From JAOABC01 sp041287495 (GTDB taxonomy: Bacteria; Aquificota; Aquificia; Aquificales; Hydrogenothermaceae), in assembly GCA_041287495.1 (NCBI GenBank), contig JBEULE010000032.1:37703-101702 (forward strand): a DNA stretch of 64,000 nt, read 5' to 3'. The notes beneath the pieces are model-generated. The model was not told the DNA's origin. It did no database searches and saw nothing but the letters and a program-made list of their open reading frames with translations. Positions within the stretch are counted from its first letter, which is position 1, and every line of letters begins with the position of its first letter. The translations under genes and the position numbers were made by a program. Of this stretch, positions 1 through 8,781 are shown one piece after another.

Positions 1-1
1 G

Positions 2-901
2 GCTTCAAAGGTAAGAGAGTATTACTTTAACAACGAGATGGAATTTTGTTCCCTCATAAATGCTAAAAATGGTGCATGTAGTGAAGACTGTTCATTCTGT
101 GCTCAATCATCTCATTTCAAAACTCCTATAAATGCTTACTCTCTTGTTAGTAAAGAGGAGATGCTAGAAGGTGCAGAGAAAGCTGTTATGATAAATGCAA
201 ATAGATACTGTATAGTGGTAAGTGGAAGGAGAGCCTCAAGAGAAGAAGTAGAGAAGATAGCAGAAGCTGTTGTTGAGATTAAACAGAGATATCCAGTAAA
301 AGTTTGCTGTTCTCTGGGAAGTATTGATAAAGAAAGTCTTCAGATACTTAAAGAAGCTGGTGTAAACAGAATAAACCATAATCTTGAAACTTCAAAAAAC
401 TACTTTGATAAGATAGTTACAACCCATCCCTGGGAAGAGAGATATCAAACTATAAAAAACATTCAAGAGGTTGGACTTTCAACCTGTAGTGGTGGCATAT
501 TTGGCATGGGAGAATCAGATGAGGATATAGTTGACCTTGCAGATACTTATAGAGATTTAGATGTCCATTCTATCCCTCTTAACTTTTTGATGCCTATTCC
601 AGGAACTCCACTTGAAAAATCAAATAACCTAACACCACAAAAATGTTTGAAAATAGTAGCTCTTTTTAGACTTTTCAATCCTAAGACAGAGATAAGACTG
701 TGTGGTGGTAGAGAGGCAAACTTAGGAGAACTTCACGATTTAGCTTTTGAAGCTGCAAACTGTCTTATGGCTGGGGGATACCTTACAAGAGCCGGAAGAG
801 AACCAGGTAAAGATGAAGAGATGGTTAGAAAGTTAGAGAGAGTTTTAATTAAAGATGGAAGAAACTTCTCTATACACGATAGATTAGGAGTTAAAACTTA
901 A
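2..901 (+). CDS. bioB: Biotin synthase (5' end missing at window edge)
   Basis: Biotin synthase is a radical SAM enzyme that inserts sulfur into dethiobiotin in the last step of biotin synthesis. The frame is open from base 2, and the codons before the first ATG (base 38) read as conserved BioB sequence (ASKVREYYFNNE), so the gene runs in from outside the window. The radical SAM cluster motif CxxxCxxC is visible as CSEDCSFC just after the start. Further conserved stretches are YCIVVSGR, CCSLG, NHNLETS and the C-terminal GGREANLG, which carries the arginine that binds the second cluster in the family. It converges with mazG, and the two stop regions overlap by 4 bases. The identification is secure; only the N-terminal ~30-40 residues are unseen. 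Confidence 0.96.
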   Translation, partial: ASKVREYYFNNEMEFCSLINAKNGACSEDCSFCAQSSHFKTPINAYSLVSKEEMLEGAEKAVMINANRYCIVVSGRRASREEVEKIAEAVVEIKQRYPVKVCCSLGSIDKESLQILKEAGVNRINHNLETSKNYFDKIVTTHPWEERYQTIKNIQEVGLSTCSGGIFGMGESDEDIVDLADTYRDLDVHSIPLNFLMPIPGTPLEKSNNLTPQKCLKIVALFRLFNPKTEIRLCGGREANLGELHDLAFEAANCLMAGGYLTRAGREPGKDEEMVRKLERVLIKDGRNFSIHDRLGVKT

Positions 902-1662
902 CTTTCAAACTGTTTAGATTCATTCCAGTATCTATCCATCTCTTCCAAAGACATATCCTCTAAGGATTTACCTATCTCTCTTGCCTTCTTCTCTATATAG
1001 CTAAATCTCTTAATCATTCTGTCTATGGATAGATGCAGAGCTTCTTCTGGGTCTATCTTCATAAATCTTGCAAGGTTTGTAAGTGCTATAAGTATATCAC
1101 CAAGTTCGTGTTTTTTTTCTTCTTCTGTTTTTGCTTCTTTAAACTCTTGTATTTCCTCTTCTACCTTTTTCCATACCTCATCTATACTATCCCAATCAAA
1201 ACCTACCTTTGCTGCTCTGTTTTGAACCTTTACTGCTCTGATAAGTGCTGGCATTCTTTTAGGAATACCTTCAAATATTGATTTTCCTTCTTTCTCTTTC
1301 TGCTTTATCTTGTCCCACTGCTTTAAAACTTCGTCACTACTTTTAACCTGACTTTCTCCGAATATATGTGGATGTCTCCTTATTAACTTTTCCATAAGCC
1401 TTTCTATAACAACATTTATATCAAATTTACCTTCATCCTTCTTTATCTGACTATGGAAAACAACCTGTAATAAAACATCTCCCAGTTCTTCTACCATCTT
1501 CTCATCGTCATCTTCCTCTATAGCTTCTAATAACTCGTAGGCTTCCTCTATGAGATTGTTTTTTATAGATTGATTTGTCTGTTCTCTATCCCATGGACAC
1601 TCTCTTCTGAGTTTCTCTACTAAATCTACTAACTTCTGAAAATTCTCACCTTCTTTTTTCAA
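898..1662 (-). CDS. mazG: Nucleoside triphosphate pyrophosphohydrolase MazG
   Basis: MazG hydrolyses NTPs and dNTPs to monophosphates and pyrophosphate, a nucleotide-pool house-cleaning role. The 254-residue protein has the two-domain length of full MazG. The first domain holds the metal-binding EExxE...ExxD pattern (EEAYE near residue 40, then EELGDVLL). A second helical repeat carries ELGDILIALTNLARF near residue 190. The conserved segment CPWDREQTNQS lies near residue 20. It diverges from uvrC across a 65-base gap rich in TATAAT-like sequence that probably serves both genes. Its 3' end overlaps bioB by 4 bases. Confidence 0.95.
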   Translation of the reverse strand: MKKEGENFQKLVDLVEKLRRECPWDREQTNQSIKNNLIEEAYELLEAIEEDDDEKMVEELGDVLLQVVFHSQIKKDEGKFDINVVIERLMEKLIRRHPHIFGESQVKSSDEVLKQWDKIKQKEKEGKSIFEGIPKRMPALIRAVKVQNRAAKVGFDWDSIDEVWKKVEEEIQEFKEAKTEEEKKHELGDILIALTNLARFMKIDPEEALHLSIDRMIKRFSYIEKKAREIGKSLEDMSLEEMDRYWNESKQFES

Positions 1663-1730
1663 CCTTTAAACCTCTCTTTGATCAGCTATAATATTATATT
1701 CTACATATTTTAACACTTAAGGGGTCTGTG

Positions 1731-3464
1731 TTGAAGTCAGATTTTAGCTGGGCTTTGGATTATATAAATAAAGCTCCAGAAAGTCCGGGAGTATATGTTT
1801 TTAGAAATAAGGACAAATTTATATACATCGGTAAAGCTGTAAATATTAAAAATAGACTTAGGGGACATTACAATCTTGTAAAAGATGACCCAAAAGAAAG
1901 GAAGATCTTTTCTGAAAGTAAATCAATAGAGTGGATAGTAACAAAATCTGAATACGAGGCTTTCATACTTGAAAATGAGATGATAAAACTTCATAAACCT
2001 AAATACAATGTTATGCTTAAATCCGGAAGTGGGTATCCTATGATAGTTATAACAGATGAAGAATATCCTACTATAAAGATAAGCCGGAAGTTTGGAGAGA
2101 TTAAAGGAGAGTACTTTGGACCATTTTTACCTGCCAAAAACGCAAGAGCTTTAAAAGATTTACTTCATAAACTGTTTAAACTTAGAACATGTGACCCTTT
2201 ACCTGTAAGAAATATGGTATGTTTTGATTATCACCTTGGACTTTGTAGTGGTCCCTGTGCAAACAAGATAAGTAAAAAGGATTATCAGAATGACGCTCAA
2301 GTAGCCAAAGCTTTTCTTTCTGGAAATGTGAAGAATGTGATTTACAAACTTTATGACAGATTAAAAGAATTCTCAGAAAAACTTATGTTTGAAAAAGCCG
2401 CTGTAGTTAGAGACCAGATAAAGGCCCTTGAAACTGTAGTAAAAAAGCAGGAAGTTATTGGACTTGATATAGAAGAAGCTGATATTTTCTATATAACCTC
2501 TACGGATATATACCTGATAGTAGTCCGTGGACACACAATATTAGGAAAAGAGAAGCTTAATATATCAGACAAAGTAGATAGTCAGGTAGTTAATCTTATA
2601 ATGGAGTATTACGATAGAGGAAACTATATACCACAGACTATAATGATAAACAAAACTCTGGAAGAGGAAGAGCTCCTTATAAGATGGTTAAGAGAGTTTA
2701 AAAAGAAAGATGTAAAAATCAGTTATACATTTCCAAAGCAGATTTTAAACTTCATAGAGAGAAATATCTCTAATGTAGATTTAACAGTAATCTCTCAACT
2801 ATTTGAAGATGTATTTGGCTTTAAACTACCAAACAAAATAGAGTGTTTTGATATATCACATCTACAGGGAGATTTTACTGTAGGTTCCTGTGTTGTTTGG
2901 GAAAATGGTAGTATGAATAAGAGAGAGTATAGAAGATACAAAGTTAGAACAGTAGATTATATAGATGATTACAGCTCGTTGAAGGAAGTTTTAACAAGGA
3001 GATTTTCAAAGTATAAAGATTTACCTAATCCTCCGGAGGTTGTCCTTATAGATGGAGGAAAAGGACAGCTCTCTGTAGGTATAGAGATTAAAAATAAGTT
3101 AGGATTAACAGATTTAAAAGTTTTTTCTATTGCGAAAAAAGAGGAGATAATCTTTACAGAAGATGGTAAAGAAATTCGACTTTTTGATTATCAGCCCCTT
3201 TTAAAACTTTTTACATCAATAAGAGATGAAGCCCACAGATTTGCATTAAGTTATAATAGAAAGCTAAGAGAAAAACATGCTCTAAAATCAGTCCTTGACA
3301 ATATAAAAGGTATAGGAGAGAAGAGAAAAGAACTTCTTTATAGAACCTACAAAACTGTCGATAATATATTAAAAGCACCGGATGAAGAGCTATCCAAGTT
3401 AGGAATACCAGTGAAACTCTCTCAGAAGATAAAAAGCTATCTAAAAGGAGAGAAAGTTGATTAA
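1731..3464 (+). CDS. uvrC: Excinuclease ABC subunit C
   Basis: UvrC makes the dual incisions of nucleotide excision repair. The GIY-YIG nuclease is at the N-terminus (GVY at about 21, YIG at about 34). A cysteine cluster at about 155-180 resembles the Fe-S site reported for UvrC. The UVR helical motif lies near 200-235. The RNase H-like second nuclease includes ECFDISHLQGD and VLIDGGKGQL, and a helix-hairpin-helix (GIGEKRKELL) lies near the C-terminus. Length (577) is normal. A GTG at 1728 is possible, but AAGGGG at 1719-1724 sits 6 bases before the TTG at 1731 and only 3 before the GTG, so TTG is preferred. The gene overlaps the next one by 8 bases, which suggests an operon. Confidence 0.96.
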   Translation: MKSDFSWALDYINKAPESPGVYVFRNKDKFIYIGKAVNIKNRLRGHYNLVKDDPKERKIFSESKSIEWIVTKSEYEAFILENEMIKLHKPKYNVMLKSGSGYPMIVITDEEYPTIKISRKFGEIKGEYFGPFLPAKNARALKDLLHKLFKLRTCDPLPVRNMVCFDYHLGLCSGPCANKISKKDYQNDAQVAKAFLSGNVKNVIYKLYDRLKEFSEKLMFEKAAVVRDQIKALETVVKKQEVIGLDIEEADIFYITSTDIYLIVVRGHTILGKEKLNISDKVDSQVVNLIMEYYDRGNYIPQTIMINKTLEEEELLIRWLREFKKKDVKISYTFPKQILNFIERNISNVDLTVISQLFEDVFGFKLPNKIECFDISHLQGDFTVGSCVVWENGSMNKREYRRYKVRTVDYIDDYSSLKEVLTRRFSKYKDLPNPPEVVLIDGGKGQLSVGIEIKNKLGLTDLKVFSIAKKEEIIFTEDGKEIRLFDYQPLLKLFTSIRDEAHRFALSYNRKLREKHALKSVLDNIKGIGEKRKELLYRTYKTVDNILKAPDEELSKLGIPVKLSQKIKSYLKGEKVD

Positions 3465-4005
3465 GAAGTTAGTTTTGGGATTTTTATCACTCTTTATTGT
3501 ATTAACAAAAAGCTACTCGGAAGAGGTTGTAATAATAGGAGACAGTCTGACCGTAGGTAGTCAGAAGTATCTTAAATATTTCATTCCAAATGCTGTCATA
3601 GATGCAAAAGTGGGAAGAAAATTTCAGGAAGTTATGGATATAGTAAAAAATCTTGAAAGTAGTGGAAATTTAAAAGATATAGTCGTTATAAGTCTTGCTA
3701 CAAATGGAGAGATATCTCTACAGGAACTTATCTATGTAATTGATTATCTATCACAAAAAGGTAAGAAAGTTATCCTTGTAAACACAAAAGTCCCAAGAAA
3801 ATGGGAGGATGTAAATAACTACAATATCTACCTTGCTAAAGTTTTAAGACCTAATATAGAGGTTGTAGATTGGAAAAAGATAAGTGATTACTACTGTAAA
3901 ATATATCAATGTTTTAGAAGTGATGGATACCATCTTACAGATGTTGGAAGTTATATATATAGCTATGTTATCTACTACTACATAAAAAATAATGATATGG
4001 ACTGA
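3457..4005 (+). CDS. Secreted SGNH/GDSL-family hydrolase
   Basis: This is a predicted periplasmic SGNH-fold hydrolase or esterase of 182 residues. A signal peptide (charged MIKK, hydrophobic core, cleavage near residue 21 after SYS) precedes a single SGNH domain. The catalytic serine motif is GDSLT (about residue 28), the asparagine block is ATNGE, and the C-terminal block with the Asp-His pair is SDGYHLTD. The motif IDAKVGR is shared with the SGNH domain at the end of the next gene, so the two are paralogs. It starts at TTG with AGGAG 6 bases upstream, inside the end of uvrC. The substrate is unknown. Removing or transferring acetyl groups on wall glycans is an inference from the neighbour. 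Confidence 0.8.
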   Translation: MIKKLVLGFLSLFIVLTKSYSEEVVIIGDSLTVGSQKYLKYFIPNAVIDAKVGRKFQEVMDIVKNLESSGNLKDIVVISLATNGEISLQELIYVIDYLSQKGKKVILVNTKVPRKWEDVNNYNIYLAKVLRPNIEVVDWKKISDYYCKIYQCFRSDGYHLTDVGSYIYSYVIYYYIKNNDMD

Positions 4006-5893
4006 TATGGATTATATAAAAGGTCTTGATGGGTTTAGGTATATTCTCGTTTTAGTTATAGCTGTATTTCATACATTTACTATTTTCTATCCTCAGTATC
4101 TGTATTACTTTCCCGGAGGATTTTTAGCTGTTGAGTCTTTTTTTGTCCTTTCCGGATTTTTAATAACAAAAACCTTAATAAAAACCTTTGAGAAAGAAGA
4201 TAGCAAACTTAAAGCTTTTTTAATCTATTTAAAAAGAAGATTTTTAAGGATATTCCCGGCACTATTTTTTATGATAGTAACACTTTATAGTATTCAAAAA
4301 TTTTTTAATCTCAACATCTCAAAACATTTCGAAGAGGAATCTGTATTTGGACTTTCTTTCATCTATAACTTCTACCTCGTATTTAACGAAATCCCTTACT
4401 TTGAAAAATTTGAAGATGCAAAACTTTTACTCCATCTGTGGTCTTTATCTATAGAAGGTCAGCTCTATCTACTTGTAGGTTTAATATTTTTACTGTCTTC
4501 ATTTTTAGGAAGCTTTAGCAAAACTTTTAGATTTAGTGTTTTTTCTTTGCTGATAATAACCTTCTTAACTATAAACTTCATATATTTTAATATCCTTGAT
4601 ATGGATATAAATAAAATTTACTTTTCTACAGAAAGTAGAAGCTTTGGTTTCTTTATAGGTGGTGTTTTGGCACTGTATGAAGATAAAATTAGAGGTATAT
4701 TTGGGGAGTTTCTTGGATATTTAATCGGATTTTTAGGTTTTTCCGGACTCATAGCTACATTTTTCTTGCTCAGTTATTACACAGATTGGTTTTATCCTTT
4801 TGGATTTTTAGTTGCTGATTTTCTCACCGTATTTATTATTGTCGGATTTTTAAACTCTGAGTATATTAAGATATTATTGGGTCTATTTGATAGAGCAGGA
4901 GAAAGGTCTTACTCTTTTTATCTATGGCACTATCCGATTTTTTCAGCAGTAAATAGTTTATACGGTGTAAATCCTATTTTAATTATTATGGCTTATCTGT
5001 TGACTATGTCTATTTCTGATTTAAGTTATCAGCTTATAGAAAAACCTTTTAGAAAATTAGAGTTTAGTATAAAACCTATCCCTATCTTTTTATCTCTTAC
5101 TGCTTTTACTCTCATACTTTCTTTCTCATCTTTTGCAGTGTTAAACTCAAAACAAAATATAGCTCCGGCAGTTGTAACTAAAAAAGCCGAAGATAATAAG
5201 ATAAGTTATGAAACTTCAAGTGAAGTATACTCAGAGAAAAATATAAAAGAAGCTCCGGAATATGTTGAAGAGGTTAAGTATGATGGGGAAGTTGATACAA
5301 AGGAGAAGAGAGTTATAATTATAGGAGATTCAGTTTTACTTGGAGCTTCAAATTATATAAGAAAAATTATTCCTACAGCAAAGATAGATGCGAAAGTAGG
5401 AAGACAGGGGATTGAAATTCCAACAATAATAGAGATTTATAGAGAAGAGATAGAAAAAAGTGATGCGATAATTTTTCATATAGGAACTAACGGTTATATA
5501 AAGCAGAGTTTACTTGAATATATAGTTAATAAAATAGGAAAAGATAAAAAGATATACTTTATAACGGTAAATGCTTCCGTGCCTTGGAAGGAAAAAGTTA
5601 ATGAAAACATCAGGAAGTTATCAAAATACAAAAATGTATCGATAATAGAATGGGATAAAGTAAGTGATTATAGTTTGTTTACAAAAGACAAGGTTCATTT
5701 AACAAGAAAAGGTATTATTAGATACACTAAAATGATAGCAGATAAAATTGGAATCAAAGAAGATTCTTTATATATGAAGTTAGATAAATCTGAGAAAAGT
5801 AAAACCTTAGTAAATGAAAAAGTTGAAACTAAGGAAGATAAAGATAAAATCATCGTAGAGGATATTTTAAAAACTATAAATCAAACTCATTAA
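3992..5893 (+). CDS. OatA-like acyltransferase: AT3 membrane domain fused to SGNH domain
   Basis: This predicted O-acyltransferase is built like OatA. An acyltransferase-3 membrane domain (about residues 5-370, ten or more hydrophobic segments) is followed by a charged linker (about 385-440) and a C-terminal extracytoplasmic SGNH domain (about 440-600). The AT3 core shows GLDGFRYILV, VIAVFH, VESFFVLSGFL and an ...LHLWSLSIEGQ block. The SGNH domain shows GDSV, IDAKVGR, GTNGY and DKVHLT. In Gram-positive bacteria this architecture O-acetylates peptidoglycan; that role here is inferred. It overlaps the upstream hydrolase by 14 bases. ATG at 4007 is an alternative start, and neither has a good ribosome site. 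The 3' end overlaps convergent ftsI by 4 bases. Confidence 0.85.
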   Translation: MIWTDMDYIKGLDGFRYILVLVIAVFHTFTIFYPQYLYYFPGGFLAVESFFVLSGFLITKTLIKTFEKEDSKLKAFLIYLKRRFLRIFPALFFMIVTLYSIQKFFNLNISKHFEEESVFGLSFIYNFYLVFNEIPYFEKFEDAKLLLHLWSLSIEGQLYLLVGLIFLLSSFLGSFSKTFRFSVFSLLIITFLTINFIYFNILDMDINKIYFSTESRSFGFFIGGVLALYEDKIRGIFGEFLGYLIGFLGFSGLIATFFLLSYYTDWFYPFGFLVADFLTVFIIVGFLNSEYIKILLGLFDRAGERSYSFYLWHYPIFSAVNSLYGVNPILIIMAYLLTMSISDLSYQLIEKPFRKLEFSIKPIPIFLSLTAFTLILSFSSFAVLNSKQNIAPAVVTKKAEDNKISYETSSEVYSEKNIKEAPEYVEEVKYDGEVDTKEKRVIIIGDSVLLGASNYIRKIIPTAKIDAKVGRQGIEIPTIIEIYREEIEKSDAIIFHIGTNGYIKQSLLEYIVNKIGKDKKIYFITVNASVPWKEKVNENIRKLSKYKNVSIIEWDKVSDYSLFTKDKVHLTRKGIIRYTKMIADKIGIKEDSLYMKLDKSEKSKTLVNEKVETKEDKDKIIVEDILKTINQTH

Positions 5894-7584
5894 TTTTGTA
5901 TCTGTTTATCTGGTTTATACTTATAGTAAAACATCAATCTGTCTACAAGATTTTTTAGAACATCGGCAGAGATACCTCCACCACCTATATGCTCTCCTGG
6001 AAATTTAGGTTTTGGCTCATTGGCAAATATAACAATCGTAAATTTAGGGTCTGATACAGGAAAAAATCCGGCAAACCATGTATACCATTTACTGTTAGAA
6101 AGCGCTCTGATGGAAGGATCATACTTCTGAGCCGTCCCTGTTTTCCCTGCAATTGTAAAAAATTCAGATTTTCCTCCTTTTGCAGTTCCGCTTTCTACTA
6201 CTTCAACCATAGCAGGAATTACTTTATCTAAAGCTTCTTTTGAAAACACTTTACCTAGTATTTGAGGTTGATTATACTGAACAAATTTTCCGGAAGCATC
6301 TGTCAAGCCTTTAACTAATATAGGTTTTACAAGATAGCCACCATTTGCAAAAGCAGAGTAAGCAACTGCAACTTGAAGAGGAGTAGCAGTCCAGTTCTGT
6401 CCTATCGCAGAGTATGCTATATTTACAGATCTATAGTCAGATCTTAAAAATCCAGAAGCTTCTCCTGGGAATATACCGGTTTTCCTTCCAAAACCAAGTT
6501 GTGCAAATTTATTGTATAATTTTCTTGGGTCTAATCTTAAAGCTATCTTTATAGCTCCTACGTTAGATGAATGCTGAATTATCTGTATGGGGGTTAGAAG
6601 TCCGAATTTTTTATGGTCTCTTATCTTTACTCCATCAACCTCTATAGATCCGTTTTGACAATCTATAATCTCATTCATATTAACTTTACCTTCTTCAATA
6701 GCCTCTGTTAAAACTATAGGTTTTGCCACAGAACCTACTTCATAAGCATGTTGAAAATTTATATTCTTTCTAATTTTATACTTGTAATAGTAGTTAGGGT
6801 TGTAGTTAGGATATGTTGCAGATGCCAAAATCTCTCCGGTTTTAGGATTCATAATAAGAACAGAAGCTTCAAGTGGATCCCTTTGAGCTACCAACTCTTT
6901 TAACGCTTCCTCCACAATATACTGAATATTTAAATCTATTGATAAAACAGCATGATATGAAAGTTTTTCAGCAGAAGCCTTTTCTATTGATATTGGATTA
7001 CCCTGAGCATCTCTTAGGACAATAAGGTCTGCTACCCCTCCTCCTAAGTAGTCATTTAACATGTATTCAACTCCATCAAGTCCCAGTCCGGTTTTTCTAC
7101 TTACATAACCTATTGTAGAGCCTGCGATCTCATTTTGAGGATAGTATCTTATATTTGTTTCTTCTATTCCAATGTTCCACTCTTTTAAATCTGACCTAAG
7201 TTTTAATATTTTTGGTTTCAAGTCTAAGTCTACATTGTCTGTTATTACAGTATAATTTCTTCTTGTGTTAAGTGTATTTAAAAGTTCTTCGTAAGGTATC
7301 CCTAACAAAAGTGATAACTGTTTTGCTGTTGTTTCTTTATCCTTTATAAATTTAGGTATTACATATACGGCAAGTTTTGGGACACTTATAGCTAAAAATT
7401 TCCCGTTTCTATCGTATATTATTCCCCTTGGAAGTTTTATCTTCTCATTTTGGAAATACTGATTCTTTACAATATCTAAGTAATACTGTTGATTTATCCA
7501 CTGAAGGTATAACATCCTTCCGGTTATTATGGCAAAGATAGAGAAAAAGAGAAAAAGGACTAATTTTACACGGCTTTTGTCCAT
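5890..7584 (-). CDS. ftsI: Septal peptidoglycan transpeptidase FtsI (PBP3 type)
   Basis: This class B penicillin-binding protein cross-links septal peptidoglycan during division. It has a short cytoplasmic tail and one membrane anchor (about residues 7-25), then a dimerisation domain with LPRGIIYDRNG, then the transpeptidase. The active-site motifs are SVAK (about 284), SSN (about 338) and KTG (about 480, AGKTGTAQK). Length (564) fits FtsI, and there are no PASTA repeats. It is last in the operon that includes rsmH and an ftsL-like gene, the standard gene order of the division and cell wall cluster, which supports FtsI over the elongation PBP2 found at 55.4-57.2 kb. Confidence 0.94.
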   Translation of the reverse strand: MDKSRVKLVLFLFFSIFAIITGRMLYLQWINQQYYLDIVKNQYFQNEKIKLPRGIIYDRNGKFLAISVPKLAVYVIPKFIKDKETTAKQLSLLLGIPYEELLNTLNTRRNYTVITDNVDLDLKPKILKLRSDLKEWNIGIEETNIRYYPQNEIAGSTIGYVSRKTGLGLDGVEYMLNDYLGGGVADLIVLRDAQGNPISIEKASAEKLSYHAVLSIDLNIQYIVEEALKELVAQRDPLEASVLIMNPKTGEILASATYPNYNPNYYYKYKIRKNINFQHAYEVGSVAKPIVLTEAIEEGKVNMNEIIDCQNGSIEVDGVKIRDHKKFGLLTPIQIIQHSSNVGAIKIALRLDPRKLYNKFAQLGFGRKTGIFPGEASGFLRSDYRSVNIAYSAIGQNWTATPLQVAVAYSAFANGGYLVKPILVKGLTDASGKFVQYNQPQILGKVFSKEALDKVIPAMVEVVESGTAKGGKSEFFTIAGKTGTAQKYDPSIRALSNSKWYTWFAGFFPVSDPKFTIVIFANEPKPKFPGEHIGGGGISADVLKNLVDRLMFYYKYKPDKQIQN

Positions 7585-7898
7585 TACTTATTTACATCTA
7601 TAAATTTTACCTGTCTGTAATTAACATTTACCATTCCAAGATCATTTTTTGCTATTGTGTTTATTCTATCTGGATTTGAAAGTTCTGTTACCTCTTTTTT
7701 AAGTTCAAAGTTCTTTGACAGTAGTAGAGATTTAGTATGATTCAATTCGTAAACTTCCTTTTCTATGGAGAAACTTAAATGACTATAACCTATCAAGGTT
7801 ATCAGAGATAAAAATAACACTGTTAAAGATATCTTATTTCTTTTTACTACAACCCATATATCTTTTAACAGAACTCCTCTCTCACTTACTGTTATCAC
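7584..7898 (-). CDS. ftsL: FtsL-like cell-division membrane protein
   Basis: This 104-residue bitopic protein has one transmembrane helix at about residues 21-42 and an extracytoplasmic leucine-rich coiled coil (about 45-80) ending in a short segment with NDLGMVN. This is the FtsL/FtsB design, whose members form the divisome complex with FtsQ and recruit FtsW/FtsI. Sequence identity in this family is always weak. The call rests on topology and on its place between rsmH and ftsI. The stop overlaps the ftsI start by a single base, which suggests translational coupling. Confidence 0.8.
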   Translation of the reverse strand: MITVSERGVLLKDIWVVVKRNKISLTVLFLSLITLIGYSHLSFSIEKEVYELNHTKSLLLSKNFELKKEVTELSNPDRINTIAKNDLGMVNVNYRQVKFIDVNK

Positions 7899-7899
7899 T

Positions 7900-8781
7900 T
7901 TAAACTCTCCTTGCTACTCTCAATTTTGCACTCCTGGAAGGAGGATTTTCCGTAATTTCCTCTTCCGATGGAGTTATAGGTTTTTTCGTCAAAATTTCCA
8001 ATAACTTTAACTCTTTAAACTTTCTAAAACTATTTTTTACTATCCTGTCTTCAAGAGAGTGGAAAGAGATAACCATAATGATTCCATATTTTTCAAGTAA
8101 ATCGACAGCTTTATTTAAAGCAGTCTCTATCTGGTTTAATTCATCATTTACAACAATTCTGATAGCTTGAAAAGTTTTTGTTGCTGGATGAATCTTTGAA
8201 GATCTTCTTAAAGAAGGTGGATAACATTGGATAACTAAATCAGCAAGTTCTTTTGTTGTTTCTATCTTCTTTTTCTTTCTGCTTTCTATTATCTTTTTAG
8301 CTATACATCTTGCAAACTTTTCTTCTCCGTAATCTTTGATAATTTTATAAAGTTCGTGCTCTTTAAAATTATTTACCACATCATAAGCTGTTAGATACTG
8401 GCTTTTATCCATCCTCATATCTAAAAACTCTTCTCTCTGAAAGGAGAATCCCCGTTCCATTTTAAGCTGGAATGTAGATACACCTAAATCAAATAAGAAA
8501 CCATTTAACTTTTCTAATCCAACTTCTTGGATGACTTTATCAATATCTTTAAATGCTGATTTTCTTATAATAACTCTATCTCTAAATTTAGATAATTTTT
8601 GAGAAGCTATCTCAATGGCATAATCGTCCCTATCTATACCTATTATTTTTATATTTGGATTGTTTTCCAACATAAGACGAGAATGACCTGCACCACCTAA
8701 GGTTGCATCTACAAGCCATCCCTGTATATCTTTTGTAAAGTTGAGTATTTCTCTGTATAAAACCGGATAATGTTCTACCAC
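7900..8781 (-). CDS. rsmH: 16S rRNA (cytosine-1402-N4)-methyltransferase
   Basis: RsmH (MraW) methylates N4 of C1402 in the 16S rRNA P site. The start MVEHYPVLYREIL is typical, followed by the SAM-binding ATLGGAGHS and then GIDRD. Later conserved blocks are GFLFDLGVSTFQL, RGFSF, DMRMD, THPATKTFQAIRI-like HPATKTFQAIRI and the C-terminal ISFHSLEDR. Length (293) is normal. Only a couple of bases separate it from the ftsL-like gene downstream, and it directly abuts the metallo-beta-lactamase-fold gene upstream. The usual upstream partner mraZ is absent. Confidence 0.96.
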   Translation of the reverse strand: MVEHYPVLYREILNFTKDIQGWLVDATLGGAGHSRLMLENNPNIKIIGIDRDDYAIEIASQKLSKFRDRVIIRKSAFKDIDKVIQEVGLEKLNGFLFDLGVSTFQLKMERGFSFQREEFLDMRMDKSQYLTAYDVVNNFKEHELYKIIKDYGEEKFARCIAKKIIESRKKKKIETTKELADLVIQCYPPSLRRSSKIHPATKTFQAIRIVVNDELNQIETALNKAVDLLEKYGIIMVISFHSLEDRIVKNSFRKFKELKLLEILTKKPITPSEEEITENPPSRSAKLRVARRV

